Shown: piece by piece, positions 34,477-47,800 of the stretch | Position numbering within the stretch: the first letter of the stretch is position 1 | Layout of the letters: every line of letters starts with the position of its first letter | Source: Pseudonocardia sp. ICBG1293 | Lineage (GTDB): Bacteria > Actinomycetota > Actinomycetes > Mycobacteriales > Pseudonocardiaceae | Direction of reading: 5' to 3' | NCBI RefSeq assembly: GCF_020131355.1 | Contig: NZ_JAHLEL010000047.1 | Span: 372,001-436,000 of the forward strand | Length of the DNA: 64,000 bases | The notes under the pieces: model-generated | Databases searched by the model: none | What the model was told of the DNA's origin: nothing | What the model saw: only the letters and a program-made list of their open reading frames with translations | Program-made: the position numbers and the translations under genes

Positions 34477-35831
34477 CGTTCCTCCTCGATGGATGCGCGG
34501 GTGACCCGGCGCAGCGGTCCGAGCAGCAGCCCGGTCGCCGCGGCGACCAGACCGGTGACGGTGTTGTAGGCCCAGAGCGCGTCGCCGTCGCCGACGACGC
34601 CGCCGACGAACCCGGCGACGACGGCGCCGATCGCGGCGCCGGTCATGGCCTGGGCGGCGAACAGGCTGTTCACCCGGCCCAGCAGGGCGTCGGGGGTGCG
34701 GAGCTGCAGCAGCGTGTACCGCAGCACCTCCTCGATCGCGTTCGTGGCGCCCGCGGCGACCAGCGCGGCGAGCACCAGCGCGACGGTCGGTGCCGCTCCC
34801 GCCAGCGCGTAGCAGGCGTAGCAGGCGACCATCAGCACCAGCAGCAGACGGCCGGGCCGCGGGCTGCGCCGGACCCAGCCGCTGCCCAGCGAGCCGAGCA
34901 CGACCCCGGCGGCGAGCGCCGAGTACATGAGACCGACGACGGTGGACGAGCCCCCGAAGCGGGCCTCGACGAAGGCCGGGACCAGCACGAACGACCCGCC
35001 CCCGACCATCCCGACCAGTCCGGCCACCATCACGCCGAACACCACCGGCTCCCGGACGGCGAACCGCGCGCCGGACCGCAGCGCGGCGAGCGGGCTCTCG
35101 GCCGGGTCCGGCGGCCCGTCGGCGACCGACCGGTCGCCGGTGGCGTCGGTCCCGGGGCCGGCGGCGGTGCCGGGCGGCCCCGGGGCACCGGGTGCGGACC
35201 CGGTGGGCGGCGGCGGGTCGGCCGCGGCGGTCCGTCCCCGGCCGGGCGGTGGCGCGACCATCAGCAGCACCCAGGTCGCCGCGGCGGCCAGCGCGCCCGC
35301 GGTGTAGTTCCAGGCGGCAGAGGCGACGGCGAACACGATGCCCCCGACGGCCGGTGCGACGACCGCCCCGAGCCGCAGCGACACGGTGTTCAGCGCACCG
35401 ACCGCGTGCAGCTTCGCGCGGTCCACGATGGACGGGGTCACGGCGAGCATGGCGGTGATGCAGGTGGCGCCGGACAGCCCGTTCGCGGCGACCAGCGCGG
35501 CGGTCAGCGGGGTCGAGCCGATCCAGGCGGCGTTCACCGCGAGACCGGCGAACGTCGTCCCGCTGATCAGCCAGGTGACCCGCACCAGCAGCCAGCGGTC
35601 CACCCGGTCGGCGAGGACCCCGCCGCCGAGGTAGCCGACGACGAAGGCGACCGACTCGATCGCGGTGACCATCCCGACGACGGGGGTGGAACCGGTGCGG
35701 GCGTAGACCTCCAGCGGCACGGTGACCGCGACGATCCCGACCCCGAACAGCAGGATGGTCCGGGCGACGAACAGGTTGCGGAAGGTCCGGTCCTCGCGCA
35801 GCGGGCTGACGTCGACGAGCAGGGACGCCAT
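34473..35831 (-). CDS. MFS siderophore exporter (EntS-like)
   Basis: A 452-residue permease of the EntS/MFS_3 type with about twelve TM segments. LFVARTILLFGVGIVAVTVPLEVY opens TM1, YLGGGVLADRVDRWLL is motif A, and LRTPDALLGRVNSLFAAQAMTG near the end is typical of enterobactin exporters. A Pro/Gly-rich insert of about 60 residues separates the two halves. ATG overlaps the NRPS-2 stop. It very likely exports the finished apo-siderophore. Confidence 0.9.
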   Translation of the reverse strand: MASLLVDVSPLREDRTFRNLFVARTILLFGVGIVAVTVPLEVYARTGSTPVVGMVTAIESVAFVVGYLGGGVLADRVDRWLLVRVTWLISGTTFAGLAVNAAWIGSTPLTAALVAANGLSGATCITAMLAVTPSIVDRAKLHAVGALNTVSLRLGAVVAPAVGGIVFAVASAAWNYTAGALAAAATWVLLMVAPPPGRGRTAAADPPPPTGSAPGAPGPPGTAAGPGTDATGDRSVADGPPDPAESPLAALRSGARFAVREPVVFGVMVAGLVGMVGGGSFVLVPAFVEARFGGSSTVVGLMYSALAAGVVLGSLGSGWVRRSPRPGRLLLVLMVACYACYALAGAAPTVALVLAALVAAGATNAIEEVLRYTLLQLRTPDALLGRVNSLFAAQAMTGAAIGAVVAGFVGGVVGDGDALWAYNTVTGLVAAATGLLLGPLRRVTRASIEEER

Positions 35832-38800
35832 CAGCGGTCCCCCGCCCACGTCGTGAGGACCTCGACCCAGCGCGCCGCGACCCGGTCGACCGTGCGGGCG
35901 TCGAGGACACCGGTGGGGTGGCCGAAGGTCGTCTCCAGGACGGGACCCTCGGCGGTGTCGCGCACCAGCGCGTCGACGACGAGCGAGTGCCCGACACGCA
36001 CGCCGGGCGCGGGCCCGACCCGCACCGCGTCCTGCTCCGGGGCGAGCTCCCAGCCGCCGCCTGCGGTTCCGGCGGGCCGGGTGGTGCGACCGAGCCAGTT
36101 CAGCGCGACCTCCGCTCCCGGCCCGGTGACCCGCGGCGTGCCGTCGGCCGGGTACCGCAGCAGGCCCCAGCCCAGACCGCGCCCGGGCGGCGCCGCGACG
36201 GCGTCGCGGGCCCGGGTGAGCGCCGCGGCCGCGTCGGGCACCTCCGGTCCGGGGGTGCCCGAGGCGGCGACCGGGGCGAGCACGGTGAGGCAGCCGACCG
36301 TGCGGACCAGGTTGACGTCGGTACCGAGCTCCTCGGCGCGGCCGTGGTGCTCGAGGTCGACCAGCACGGGCCCGTCGGGTCCGGTGACGGTGAGCGCCTC
36401 GCCGAGCGCGGCGAGCAGCACCGCCTCGGCCCCCGCCCCGTGGCGCCGCGCGAGCGCCGTGACGACGTCGCCGGGGCAGGACACGGTGGTCTCCCGGACG
36501 GTCGCGCGGGTGTCGCCCCCGTCGCGCGGGCGCCGCACGGGCAGCGGGGCGGCCGTGTCGAGGACCTCCTGCCAGAACCCGGCCTCGGCGCCGACCTCGT
36601 GGCCCGCGCCGTGCGCCCGCAGCCGCGCGGCGTACGCGGCGAAGCCGGTGGCCTCGGGTGCCGGTTCGGCCCCGGTGCCGTGGGTCGCGATGTCCTCGGC
36701 GAGCACCCGCCACGACGTCCCGTCCACCGCGAGGTGGTGCGCGAGGACCGCGAGCCTGCCCGGCGCGGTGCCGCGGTCGAACCAGAGCAGGCGCAGCATC
36801 CCGCCGGGCCCGGCGTCGAGCTCGGCGCGGGCGGTGCGGGTCGCGGCGGTGACGGCGCGGGTGAGCGCGTCGTCGCCGTCGGCCGGGTCGACGGGGACCC
36901 GCCGGACCAGCGCGGCCGGGTCGGCGTCGCCGCGCGGGAGGATCCGCAGGCCCGTCCAGCGTCCGTCGGAGTCGGTCTCCAGGGCCGAGTGCAGGACCGG
37001 GTGCCGGGTGACCAGGGCGTCGGCCAGCGCGGTGAGGTCGTCCGCGCCGAACCCGGCGGGGGTGGTGACGAGCACCGCCTGCGCCCGGCCGGCGACCGGG
37101 CCGCCCAGGGACCCGAGCCAGGACAGGACCGGGGTGAGCGGCGCGGTGCCGGTCTCGGGGGTCGCGGTGCCCTCCGACGGCCCGGTACCGCCCGTGCCGG
37201 CTGTACCGACTGTGCCGCCGCGGTCGCCGTCGCGGAGGTCGCTGTCGTCGAGTGCCGCCGCGACCGCGGCGACCGTCCCGGCGACGAGCAGGTCCCGCAC
37301 GCGCAGCTCGATACCCTCGCGCCGGGCGGTGGTGGCGATGTCGATGGCTCCGAGGCTGTCCCCGCCGAGGCCGAAGAAGTCGTCGTCGATGCCGACCGTG
37401 TCGAGCCCGAGGACGGCGGCGACGATCGCGCACAGCCGTTCCTCGAGCGGGGTGCGGGGGGCGCGGGAGGCGCGACGGGCGACCGGAGCGGGCTCGGGCA
37501 GTGCGCCGGTGTCGAGCTTGCCGTTGACGGTCAGCGGCAGCGCGTCGACCACGGCCCAGAGAGTCGGGACCATGTAGTCGGGCAGCACCCGGCCCACCGC
37601 GTCGCGGACCGTCTCCATGTCGGGCTCGCCCACCAGGTAGGCCGCGAGCCGCTTCGTCTGCCCGGTCGTGTGGGTGACGACGGCGGCCTGGGACACGCCG
37701 TCGGCGGCGCTCAGGGCGGTCTCGATCTCGGCCGGTTCGACCCGGTAGCCGCGGATCTTGAGCTGGTCGTCGCTGCGCCCCAGGAAGTCCAGGTTCCCGT
37801 CGCCGCGGCGCCGCACCAGATCACCGGTGCGATACATGCGCTCCCCCGGCGTCCACGGGTCGGCGACGAACCGCTCCGCGGTCGCCCCCGGCCGGTCCAG
37901 GTAGCCGCGGGCCAGCCCGGTCCCGGCGATGTAGAGCTCCCCGACGACGCCGTCGGGCACCGGGCGCAGCCACCCGTCGAGGACGTGCGCGACGGTGTTG
38001 GTGATCGCCGTGCCCACCGTCGACGTGGCGCTGTCGGCGGTGCCCGCCCCGAGGGTGTTGATCGTGTACTCGGTGGGCCCGTACAGGTTGTAGCCCCAGG
38101 TCCCGTCGGTGTCACGCAGCCGCGACCACACCGACTCCGGCACCGCCTCCCCACCGAGCAGCACCAGCGGCGGGACGTGGGCCCCGTCGAGGAACCCGGC
38201 CGCGAACAGGTGGTGGGCGTAGGTCGGGGTCACGTTCACGACGTCGACCGCATGCTCCGCGCAGTAGGCCACCAACCGCTCCGCATCCCGACGCAGCTGC
38301 TCGTCACACACGTGCACCTCGTGACCCTCGACCAGCCACAGGAGCTCCTCCCAGGACATGTCGAACGCGAACGACACCGTGTGCGCGATCCGCAACACCC
38401 GCCCACCCGCGGCCTCGATCGTCGGCGCGAAGATCTCCCGACGGTGGTTGACCTGCATGTTCGTGAGCCCACGGAACGGGGTCACCACACCCTTGGGCTT
38501 CCCCGTCGACCCCGACGTGAAGATCACGTACGCGGGATGGTCCAACCGGCCCGGCGTGCCGGGCGCGAACGACCCCAGCTCCTCGCCGGTCAGCGGGGTG
38601 TCCGGGACACCGTCGAACAGCCCTGGCTCGTCCAGACGCACCTGCTCCACCCCACCGTCGAACCGCGCGGCCACGGCCGAGTCGGTGACCAGCAGTGCGG
38701 CGCCCGACGCGGCGAGGATCTCCGCGAGCCGCTCGTCGGGGTGGTCCAGCTCCAGCGGCACGTACGCCGCCCCGGCACGCAGCACCGCGAACAACGCCAC

Positions 38801-41800
38801 GACGTTGGCCGTCGACCGCGGCAGACCCAGCACCACGACCGTCTCCGGGCCGGCCCCGCGCGAACGCAGGACGCGGGCCAGCCGGGTCACGCGGGCGTCG
38901 AACGCGGCGAAGGTGACGCGCTCGTCGCCGGAGACCAGTGCGGTGCGCTCCGGGCAGGTCGCCGCCCGCTCGGCGAGCAGCTCCGCGATCGTGACGTCCG
39001 GGACGTCGACGACCGCCGAGGCCGCACGCGCGACGGCGGCGGCGTGGTCGCCCGGTGCGAGGACGTCGATCGACCCGACCGGACGGGCCGGGTCGCCGGC
39101 GAAGGCACGCAGCACCGCGACCATCCGGTCGGCGACGCGCTCCATCGTGGACCGGTCGAACAGGTCCGTGGAGTACTCGATGACGCCGGACAGCAGGTCG
39201 GGGGTGTCGGTGAAGTTGAACGACGCGTCGAACTTCGCCGTCCCCGTGCGGACCACGTCGGCACTCGCGTCCACGCCGTCGAGGCGGGGGGTCAGGGCGT
39301 TCGCGTCGCCGCCCAGGCACACCACCATGACCTGGAACAGGGGGCTGCGTCCGGGCGCCCGGTCCGGGGCCAGGGCCGACACGACGTCGGAGAAGGGCAC
39401 GTCGGCCCGGTCGTAGGCGTCGAGATCGGTGCCCCGGACCGCGCGCAGCAGCTCGGCCACCGTGTGGTCGGGGGCCACGTCGGTCCGCAGTGCGAGGGTG
39501 TTGAGGAAGTAGCCCACCGCGTCGTCGAGTGCCGGGCCGAAGCGGGTCGAGATCGGGGTGCCGACCACGACGTCGGGCGACCCGGTGTGCCGGGACAGCA
39601 GCACGGCGAGCGCGGCGTGCAGCAGCATGAACACGGTGACGTCGTGCGAGCGGGCGAGCCGGTGGAGCTCGGCGGTGAGCTCCGGGCCGACCTCGACCGG
39701 TACGGCGTCGCCCGCGCCGGTGGGGGCGGCGGGACGCTGTCGGTCGATCGGCAGCGTGGTCTCGACCGGGGCGCCGGTCAGCGTGGTCCGCCAGAAGTCC
39801 AGCTGCGCAGCGGCAGAGGTGTCCGACCCGTCGGCGAGGCACTCGCGCTGCCAGGCGGCGAAGTCGGCGTAGCGGACGGCCGGCGCGGGCAGCGATGACG
39901 GCGCGTCCGGCCCGGAGCGCAGCCGTGCCCGGTAGGCGGTCTGGAGGTCGTCGATGAGGGGGCGCCAGGACCACTCGTCCACGGCGATGTGGTGCAGCAC
40001 CGCGACCAGGACGTGCTCGTCGGGGCCCAGCTCGAACAGGGTGACCCGGTTCGGTGCCTCACGGGCGAGGTCGAACGGGGTGCGGACCGCGGTCTCGATC
40101 CGGCCGTCGAGGTGCGTCGCGTCGATCCGCTCGGTGGTGAGGACCGGGCCGACGGCATCGAGGTCGAGCACCCGGGCCGTGGTCGCGCCGTCGGGGTAGA
40201 CGGTGCGCAGCACCTCGTGCCGGCCGAGCACGTCGAGCCAGGCGGCACGCAGCGCGTCGGTGTCGAGCGGCCCGTGCAGGCGCAGGACGCCCGGCACGTT
40301 GTAGACCGCACCGGGCCCGCCGACCCGCGACAGCGCGAGCATCTGCCGTTGCCCGGCCGAGATCTCCCGCTCGGGTCCGTCGTGGTGCACGGGCTGCAGG
40401 GCAGGGCGCGCCGTGGCGGTCCGGCTGCCGAAGGGGGCGAGCCGGGTGACGGTGCGGGCCTCGAACACGTGCCGGGGGCGGATCCGGATCCCGGCCTTGC
40501 GGGCCCGGTTGGCCAGGGCGAGGGCGGAGATGCTGTCCCCGCCGAGGTCGAAGAAGTCGTCGTCGGGTCCGACCCCGTCGACGCCGACGACCTCGGCGAC
40601 GATCGAGCAGAGGGTCTCCTCCAGTGGGGTGCGCGGTGCGCGGCCGCCGCTGCGGCGCAGGGCCGCGGGCTCGGGCAGGGCGGCGACGTCGAGCTTGCCG
40701 TTGACGGTCAGCGGCAGCGCGTCGACCACGGCCCAGAGAGTCGGGACCATGTAGTCGGGCAGCACGCGGGCCACCGCGTCGCGCACGGTCGACGGGTCGG
40801 GGTCGCCCACGAGGTAGGCCGCGAGCTGCCGCTGGCCGGGGACCTCCGGGTGCGGGCGGGCGACGACGGCGGCCTGGGACACGCCGTCGGCGGCGCTCAG
40901 GGCGGTCTCGATCTCGGCCGGTTCGACCCGGTAGCCGCGGATCTTGAGCTGGTCGTCGCTGCGCCCCAGGAAGTCCAGGTTCCCGTCGCCGCGGCGCCGC
41001 ACCAGATCACCGGTGCGGTACATCCGGGCGCCCGGGGTCCACGGGTCGGCCACGAACCGCTCCGCGGTGAGGGCGGGGCGGTCGAGGTAGCCGCGGGCGA
41101 GCCCTGCTCCGGCGATGTAGAGCTCGCCGATCACGCCGTCGGGGACCGGACGCAGCCAGCCGTCGAGGACGTGGGCCGTGGTGTTGGTGATGGCGGTGCC
41201 GACCGTGGAGGTGGCGCTGTCGGTGGTACCGGCGCCGAGGGTGTTGATCGTGTACTCGGTCGGGCCGTAGAGGTTGTAGCCCCAGGTGCCGTCGGTGTCG
41301 CGCAGCCGGGTCCACACCGATTCGGGGACGGCCTCCCCGCCGAGCAGCACCAGCGGGGGCACGTGGTCCCCGTCGAGCAGGCCTGCGGCGAAGAGGTGGT
41401 GGGCGTAGGTCGGGGTCACGTTCACGACGTCGACCGCATGCTCCGCGCAGTAGGCCACCAACCGCTCCGCATCCCGACGCAGCTGCTCGTCACACACGTG
41501 CACCTCGTGACCCTCGACCAGCCACAGGAGCTCCTCCCAGGACATGTCGAACGCGAACGACACCGTGTGCGCGATCCGCAACACCCGCCCACCCGCGGCC
41601 TCGATCGTCGGCGCGAAGATCTCCCGACGGTGGTTGACCTGCATGTTCGTGAGCCCACGGAACGGGGTCACCACACCCTTGGGCTTCCCCGTCGACCCCG
41701 ACGTGAAGATCACGTACGCGGGATGGTCCAACCGGCCCGGCGTGCCGGGCGCGAACGACCCCAGCTCCTCGCCGGTCAGCGGGGTGTCCGGGACACCGTC

Positions 41801-44800
41801 GAACAGCCCTGGCTCGTCCAGACGCACCTGCTCCACCCCACCGTCGAACCGCGCGGCCACGGCCGAGTCGGTGACCAGCAGTGCGGCGCCCGACGCGGCG
41901 AGGATCTCCGCGAGCCGCTCGTCGGGGTGGTCCAGCTCCAGCGGCACGTACGCCGCCCCGGCACGCAGCACCGCGAACAACGCCACGACGTTGGCCGTCG
42001 ACCGCGGCAGACCCAGCACCACGACGGTCTCGGGTCCGGCGCCACGGGACCGCAGGACCCGCGCGGTGCGGGTGACCTGCGCGTCCAGCTCGGCGAAGGT
42101 CAGCCGGGACTCCCCCGCCACCAGGGCGGTGCGCTCCGGGCAGGTCGCCGCGCGCTCGGCGAGCAGCTCCGCGATCGTGGCGTCCGGGACCGGGGTGGCG
42201 GTCGCGCCGGTGTCCACGGCGACGCCGAGGTCGACCGCGGCGAGCGGGGCGTCCGGGGCGGCGGTGAGGGCGTCGAGCACGGCGACGAAGCGGTCCATCA
42301 GCGACCGCGCGGTGTCGGTGTCGACCGCCTCCGGCCGGTGGTCGACGGTCAGCTCCATGTCGTCGAACGGGTTCACCGCGAACGACAGCGGGAAGTGCGA
42401 GTCGTCGAGGGTCTCGACGTCGGCCATCCCGTGCCGCTGCGCGGCCTCGGCGAAGGCGTCCCAGGCGTTGCGCAGCGTGAACAGGGTGTCGAACAGCTGC
42501 GGCCGGCCGGTGGCCTGCTGGATCTGTCCGAGCCCGAGGTACTCGTGTGCGACGAGGTCGGCGCGCTCGCCGGCGAGGCGGCGCAGCACGTCGGCGCCGG
42601 TGTCGGTGGGGGCGATCCGGACCCGGACCGGGACGGTGTTGAGGAAGAGTCCGACGGCGTGCTCCACCCCGGCGATCTCGTCCGGTGCGACGGCCATCGG
42701 GGTGCCGAGCACGACGTCGTCGTCCCCGGTGGCGTACCCGAGCACGACGCCGAGCGCGGCGATCAGGACGGTGTTGACGGTGACCCCGTGCCCGGCGGCG
42801 ACGGCGCGGACCCGGTCGGACAGCGGGGCCCCGAGGCGGGTCCCGATCCGCGCCGACGGCTCGGTGAACGACCACTGCTCCTCCCCCGCGACCAGGGTGG
42901 GGGCGGTGAGGTCGGCGTAGGCGCGCGCCCACACCTCGCGCGAGGTCTTCTCGTCCTGGTCGGCGGTCCAGCGCAGGTACGTGTCGTAGCCGGGCGCCGC
43001 CGGCGGCTCGCCGCCGTCGTGCAGGGTGAGCAGGCGGTCCACCACGCGCATGGCCGAGGCGCCGTCGAACAGCTGGAAGTGGTTGGTCAGCACCAGCCGG
43101 TCCCGGCCGTCGGGCAGGTGCACGAGGAGCAGGCGGAACAGCGGCGGGGCGTCGAGCGGGATCGGCTGCGCCCGCTCGGTCACGGCCAGCGCACGGGCCG
43201 CGTCCACGGACGCGGCGGTCCGCTCCGTCACGGGCAGGTCGGGCAGGTGGTCGCGGACCACCTGGACCGGCCGGCCCCGGTCGTCGGTGGTGAACCCGAC
43301 CCGCAGCAGCGGCGTGGCCGCGACCAGGCGGGCGAGCGCTGCCTCCAGCCGCTCCCGGTCCAGGACCCGGTCCAGGGTGAACACGGTCTGCAGGATGTAG
43401 ACGTCGCTGCCCGCCGTGGGCCCGGAGGCGTCGGAGGTGTCGTAGACGGACTGGAAGTACAGCCCCTCCTGCAGCGGCGACAGCGGCCAGACGTCGGTGG
43501 CGCTGCCCCCGACCCGCTCGCCGAGCGCCGTGACGTCGGCCGGGCCGAGCCCGAGCAGGTCGCGCAGCGGGCGGGTGTCGGCGTCGGGCGTCCGTGGCGC
43601 CGTGCCCGCGACACGGGCCATCCCGGCCGGGGTCCGGTGGGCGAACACGTGCGAGGTGCGGACGTCGAGTCCGGCCTCGCGCACGGTCCGCACGACCCGG
43701 GTGGCGAGGATGCTGTCGCCGCCGAGGGCGAAGAAGTCGTCGTCCGGGCCGACCCGGCCGGCCCCGAGGACGCGGGCGAACGCCGCGCACAGGGTGCGCT
43801 CGACGTCGTCGGCGGGCTCACGGTCCGCGGCGGCGGGGCCGCCGCCGAAGTCGGGCTCGGGCAGCGCACGGCGGTCGAGCTTGCCGTTGATGGTCAGCGG
43901 CATCCGGTCCAGGACGACGATCGCGGCCGGGACCATGTAGGCGGGCAGCAGGGCGCCCAGGGCGGTGCGCAGCGCGGCGGGGTCGGCCGCGGCGCCGGGG
44001 GCCGGCACGACGTAGCCGACGAGTCGCCGGTCGGCGGCGTCGGCGCCGGTGTGCACCCGGGTGACCGCCTGCGCGATCCCGGGCAGGGCGAGCAGGCCGG
44101 CGTCGACCTCGCCCAGCTCGACCCGGTAGCCGCGGATCTTGACCTGCTCGTCGGCGCGGCCGGCGAACTCCAGCTCCCCGGCCCGGTCGAACCGGGCGAG
44201 GTCGCCGGAGCGGTAGAGCCGGGTGCCGGGTGGGCCGTCGGGGTCGGCCACGAACCGGACGGCGGTCAGGTCGGGACGGTCGGCGTAGCCCTGGGCCAGC
44301 TGGGCGCCGGCGACGTGGATCTCGCCGACGACACCGGCCGGGACCGGTCGCAGCCGCCGGTCGAGCAGCCGCACCTGCAGCCCGGCCAGCGGGCCACCGA
44401 CCGGGCTGACCGGCCGGTCGAGGTCGGCGGGGCCGATCTCGCGGTAGGTGGTGTGCACCGTGGTCTCGGTGATGCCGTAGAGGTTGGCCAGCACCGGGGC
44501 GCCGGGGGCGTGCCGGGCGCACCAGTCCCGCAGCAGCCGGGGCTCCAGTGCCTCCCCGGCGAACACCACGTAGCGCAGGGTCCCGGCCGCCCCGCCGCCG
44601 GCGGGCTCGGCGAGGGCCAGGGGTCCGAACGCCGAAGGCGTCTGGCTGAGCACGCTGACCCGCTCGGCCGCGATCAGAGCCCAGAGGCGCTCCGGGTCGC
44701 GGGCGGTGTCGCCGTCGACGACGACGACCGTCGCGCCGGTCGCGACCGCGCCCCACAGCTCGAACACCGACACGTCGAAGGCGATCGAGTGGACCAGGGA

Positions 44801-47800
44801 GAACACGTCGTCGCCGGTGACGGCCATGGTGCCGTCGGGTGCCACGGTCGCCGCCAGCAGCGACAGCACCGCACGGTGCGGGACCTCGACGCCCTTGGGA
44901 CGCCCGGTGGACCCGGAGGTGTAGACGATGTACGCCGGCTGCGCGGCGGGGACGGCGACGGGCTCGCGCAGCGGTGCGACGTCCGCCGGGAGCGCGTCGA
45001 CCGCGACCACGCGGGGGCCGAGACCGGTCACGCCCTGCGGGGTCGTGGCGACGGCCAGCAGGCAGTGCGGCCGGGCGTCACCGACGATGAGCGCGAGGCG
45101 GCTCGCCGGGGACTCGACGTCCAGCGGCACCGCGGTGGCCCCGGCCAGGGCGACGGCGAGCACCGCGACCACCATGTCGGCGCCGCGGGGGACGCCGACG
45201 GCGACCCGGTCGCCCGGGCGGACCCCGTCCGCGACGAGCACGGCGGCCAGCCGCCCGGCGCGGTCGGCGAGCCCGCCCCAGCTCAGCCGCTCCTCCCCCG
45301 CGACCAGTGCGGGTGCGTCGGGGCGGTGGGAGACCGTGGCGGTGAACAGGGCGGCGAGGGTGGCCGGGAGCCCGTCGGCGCCGGTCGGCGCCGGGACGGG
45401 TGCCGGGGCGGGCGGGTCGAGCCGCAGCTGCGAGAGCCGGGTCCCGGGAGCCGACGCGACCAGGCCCAGCAGCCGCTCCAGCCGCGCCAGGACCGCCTCG
45501 ACCGTCGCGGCGTCGTACAGCTCGGTGGCGTACTCGACGATCACGCCCAGCCGGGGGTCGCCGGTGTCGGAGACGGACTCGTGGAAGGCGAAGGTCGCGT
45601 CGAACTTCGCCGAGCCGGTGCCGGTGCGCCGGGCCGTGGTGACGGCGCCGTCGAGGTCGAGCTCGCTGCGGTCGGGGTCGGTGCGCAGGTAGAGCAGCTC
45701 CACCTGGAACAGCGGCGAGGCCGCGCCCCGCTCGGGCGCGACCCGGTCGACGACCCGGTCGAAGGGGACGTCGGCGTGGTCCATCGCGGCCAGGTCCGCG
45801 GTGCGGGCCCGGTCCAGGACCTCGGCCAGGGTCGGGTCGCCGTGCAGGTCCAGCCGCAGCGCGAGGGTGGTCAGCGCGAACCCGACGACGTCCTCGGCGC
45901 CCGCGTGCCGTCGCGCCGAGACCGGGGTGCCGACGACGACCGCGTGACCGGCCTCGTCACCGGGGTCGCGGTCGGCGTCGGCGTGCGCCTCGAGCAGCAC
46001 GGCCAGCGCGCCGTGCAGCAGCATGAACATGCTGGTCCCGTGCCGCTGGGCGGCGGCGCCGAGGGCCGCGGCCAGCTCGGGGCCGAACTCCGTGCGGACC
46101 TCGGCGCCGCCGCCACCGGGTGCCTCGGGCCGGGGACGGTCGGCGGGGAGCGTGGTGACCGGCGGCGCGCCGGTCAGCCGGTCGGCCCAGAACTCCAGCT
46201 GGCGCCGGGCCCGGTCGGTCGGCTCCTGCGGGGTCCCGACGAGCCCGGTCTGCCAGGCGGCGACGTCGCCGAAGCGCAGCGGCGGTGCGGGCAGGACGGG
46301 GGTGCTCCCGGCGCGGCGGGCGGCGTACGCGGTGCCGAGGTCGGCGAGCAGGATCCGCATCGACCACTCGTCGACGGCGATGTGGTGACACACGAGCCCG
46401 ATGCGGTGGCGGTCGGCGGCAGTGCGGACGACCTCGGCCCGGACCGGGGCCTCGCGCTCCAGGTCGAAACGGTGGCCGACGAGCGCGGCGAGCGTCGCAT
46501 CGGCGCCCGCCTCGTCGCCGGCACCCGTCCCGACGTGCACCGGCAGCTCGCCTGCCGGATGAACGTGCACCGTGACCGTGCCGTCGGTGGTCTCGCCGTA
46601 GGTGGTGCGCAGCGCCTCGTGCCGGGCGACGACGTCGTGCAGCGCCGCGCGGAACGCCCCGGCGTCGAACGGGCCGTCGACGGTCCACTCGCGCGGGACG
46701 TTGTAGGCCGCGCCGGGGCCCTGCATCCGGTACAGCGTCCACATCGGATGCTGCGCGGGTACGAGGACCGCGGGTGCGGTGTCCGGGCGGCGGACCGGGC
46801 CGACGGCCGCGTCCGGGTCCCCGGTCCCGGCGGGGTCCCGGTCCGCGACCAGCGCGGCGAGACCGGCGACGGTCGGGCGGGCGAAGACGTCGGGCACCGT
46901 GACCGGGGCGCCGAGGCGTGCCTGCACCCGGTTGGCCAGCCGCAGCGCGGACAGCGAGTGCCCGCCGAGGGCGAAGAAGTCGTCGTCGACGCCGATGCCG
47001 GTGCGGTCGAGCAGCTCTTCGAACACGGCGCACAGCGCGCGCTCGCGGTCGTCGGCGGGTGGCCGCGAGCCGGCGTGGACGCGGTCGGGCACCGGCAGCG
47101 CCCGCTTGTCGATCTTGCCGCCGGGGGTGCGCGGCAGCTCCGGGAGCACGACGACCGTGGCCGGCACGAACTGCGACGGCAGCCGCTGCGCGACGGCCGC
47201 GCGCAGGTCCTCCCCCACCGGCTCGGCGGCGTCGTCGGCGGGGACGACGTAGGCGACCAGGGACACCGCGTCGCCGACCGTGCGGGCGACGACCACGGCC
47301 GAGCGCACGCCTGGCTGCGCGACCAGGGCGGCCTCCACCTCGCCGGGTTCGACCCGCACGCCGCGCACGGTGACCTGGTCGTCGGCGCGGCCGAGCAGCT
47401 CGAACCGGCCGTCGGGCAGACGACGGGCGAGGTCACCGGTGCGGTAGAGCCGGGCGCCGGGCACCGCGGGGTCGGCGACGAACCGGGCGGCGGTCTCGCC
47501 CGCGCGGCCGGCGTAGCCACGGGCCACCTGCTCACCGCCGACGTAGAGCTCGCCGACGACGCCGTCGGGCACCGGGGCCAGGAACCGGTCGAGCAGCACG
47601 ACCGTGCTGCCGGGCACCACGCGGCCGGCGGTGACGCGCTCGTCGGCGCCGACCTCGCCGGCGAGCACGTCCCCGGCGACCTCGGAGGAGCCGTAGGAGT
47701 TCACGACGACCGAGCCGGGCGCCCACGCGCGCGCAGCGGCGACGGCGGTGGCGGTCAGCGGCTCGCCGGAGCAGATCCAGCGGCGCACCGCGACCGGGCC

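Noticed and set aside
35918..39898. A 1326-codon plus-strand open frame opposite NRPS modules 3-4
   Set aside because: Same antisense artefact; its internal repeats mirror the duplicated A domains.
38208..42025. Direct repeats that could be read as a mobile element in the NRPS
   Set aside because: The repeated tract lies within homologous A domains in frame, with no inverted repeats or target duplications; module duplication or conversion explains it.
42180..43500. C3 of NRPS-2 as an epimerisation domain
   Set aside because: It begins like E domains (DVWPLSPLQEG) but has HFQLFDG in place of HHxxxDxxSW and sits between T2 and A3, as a condensation domain should.
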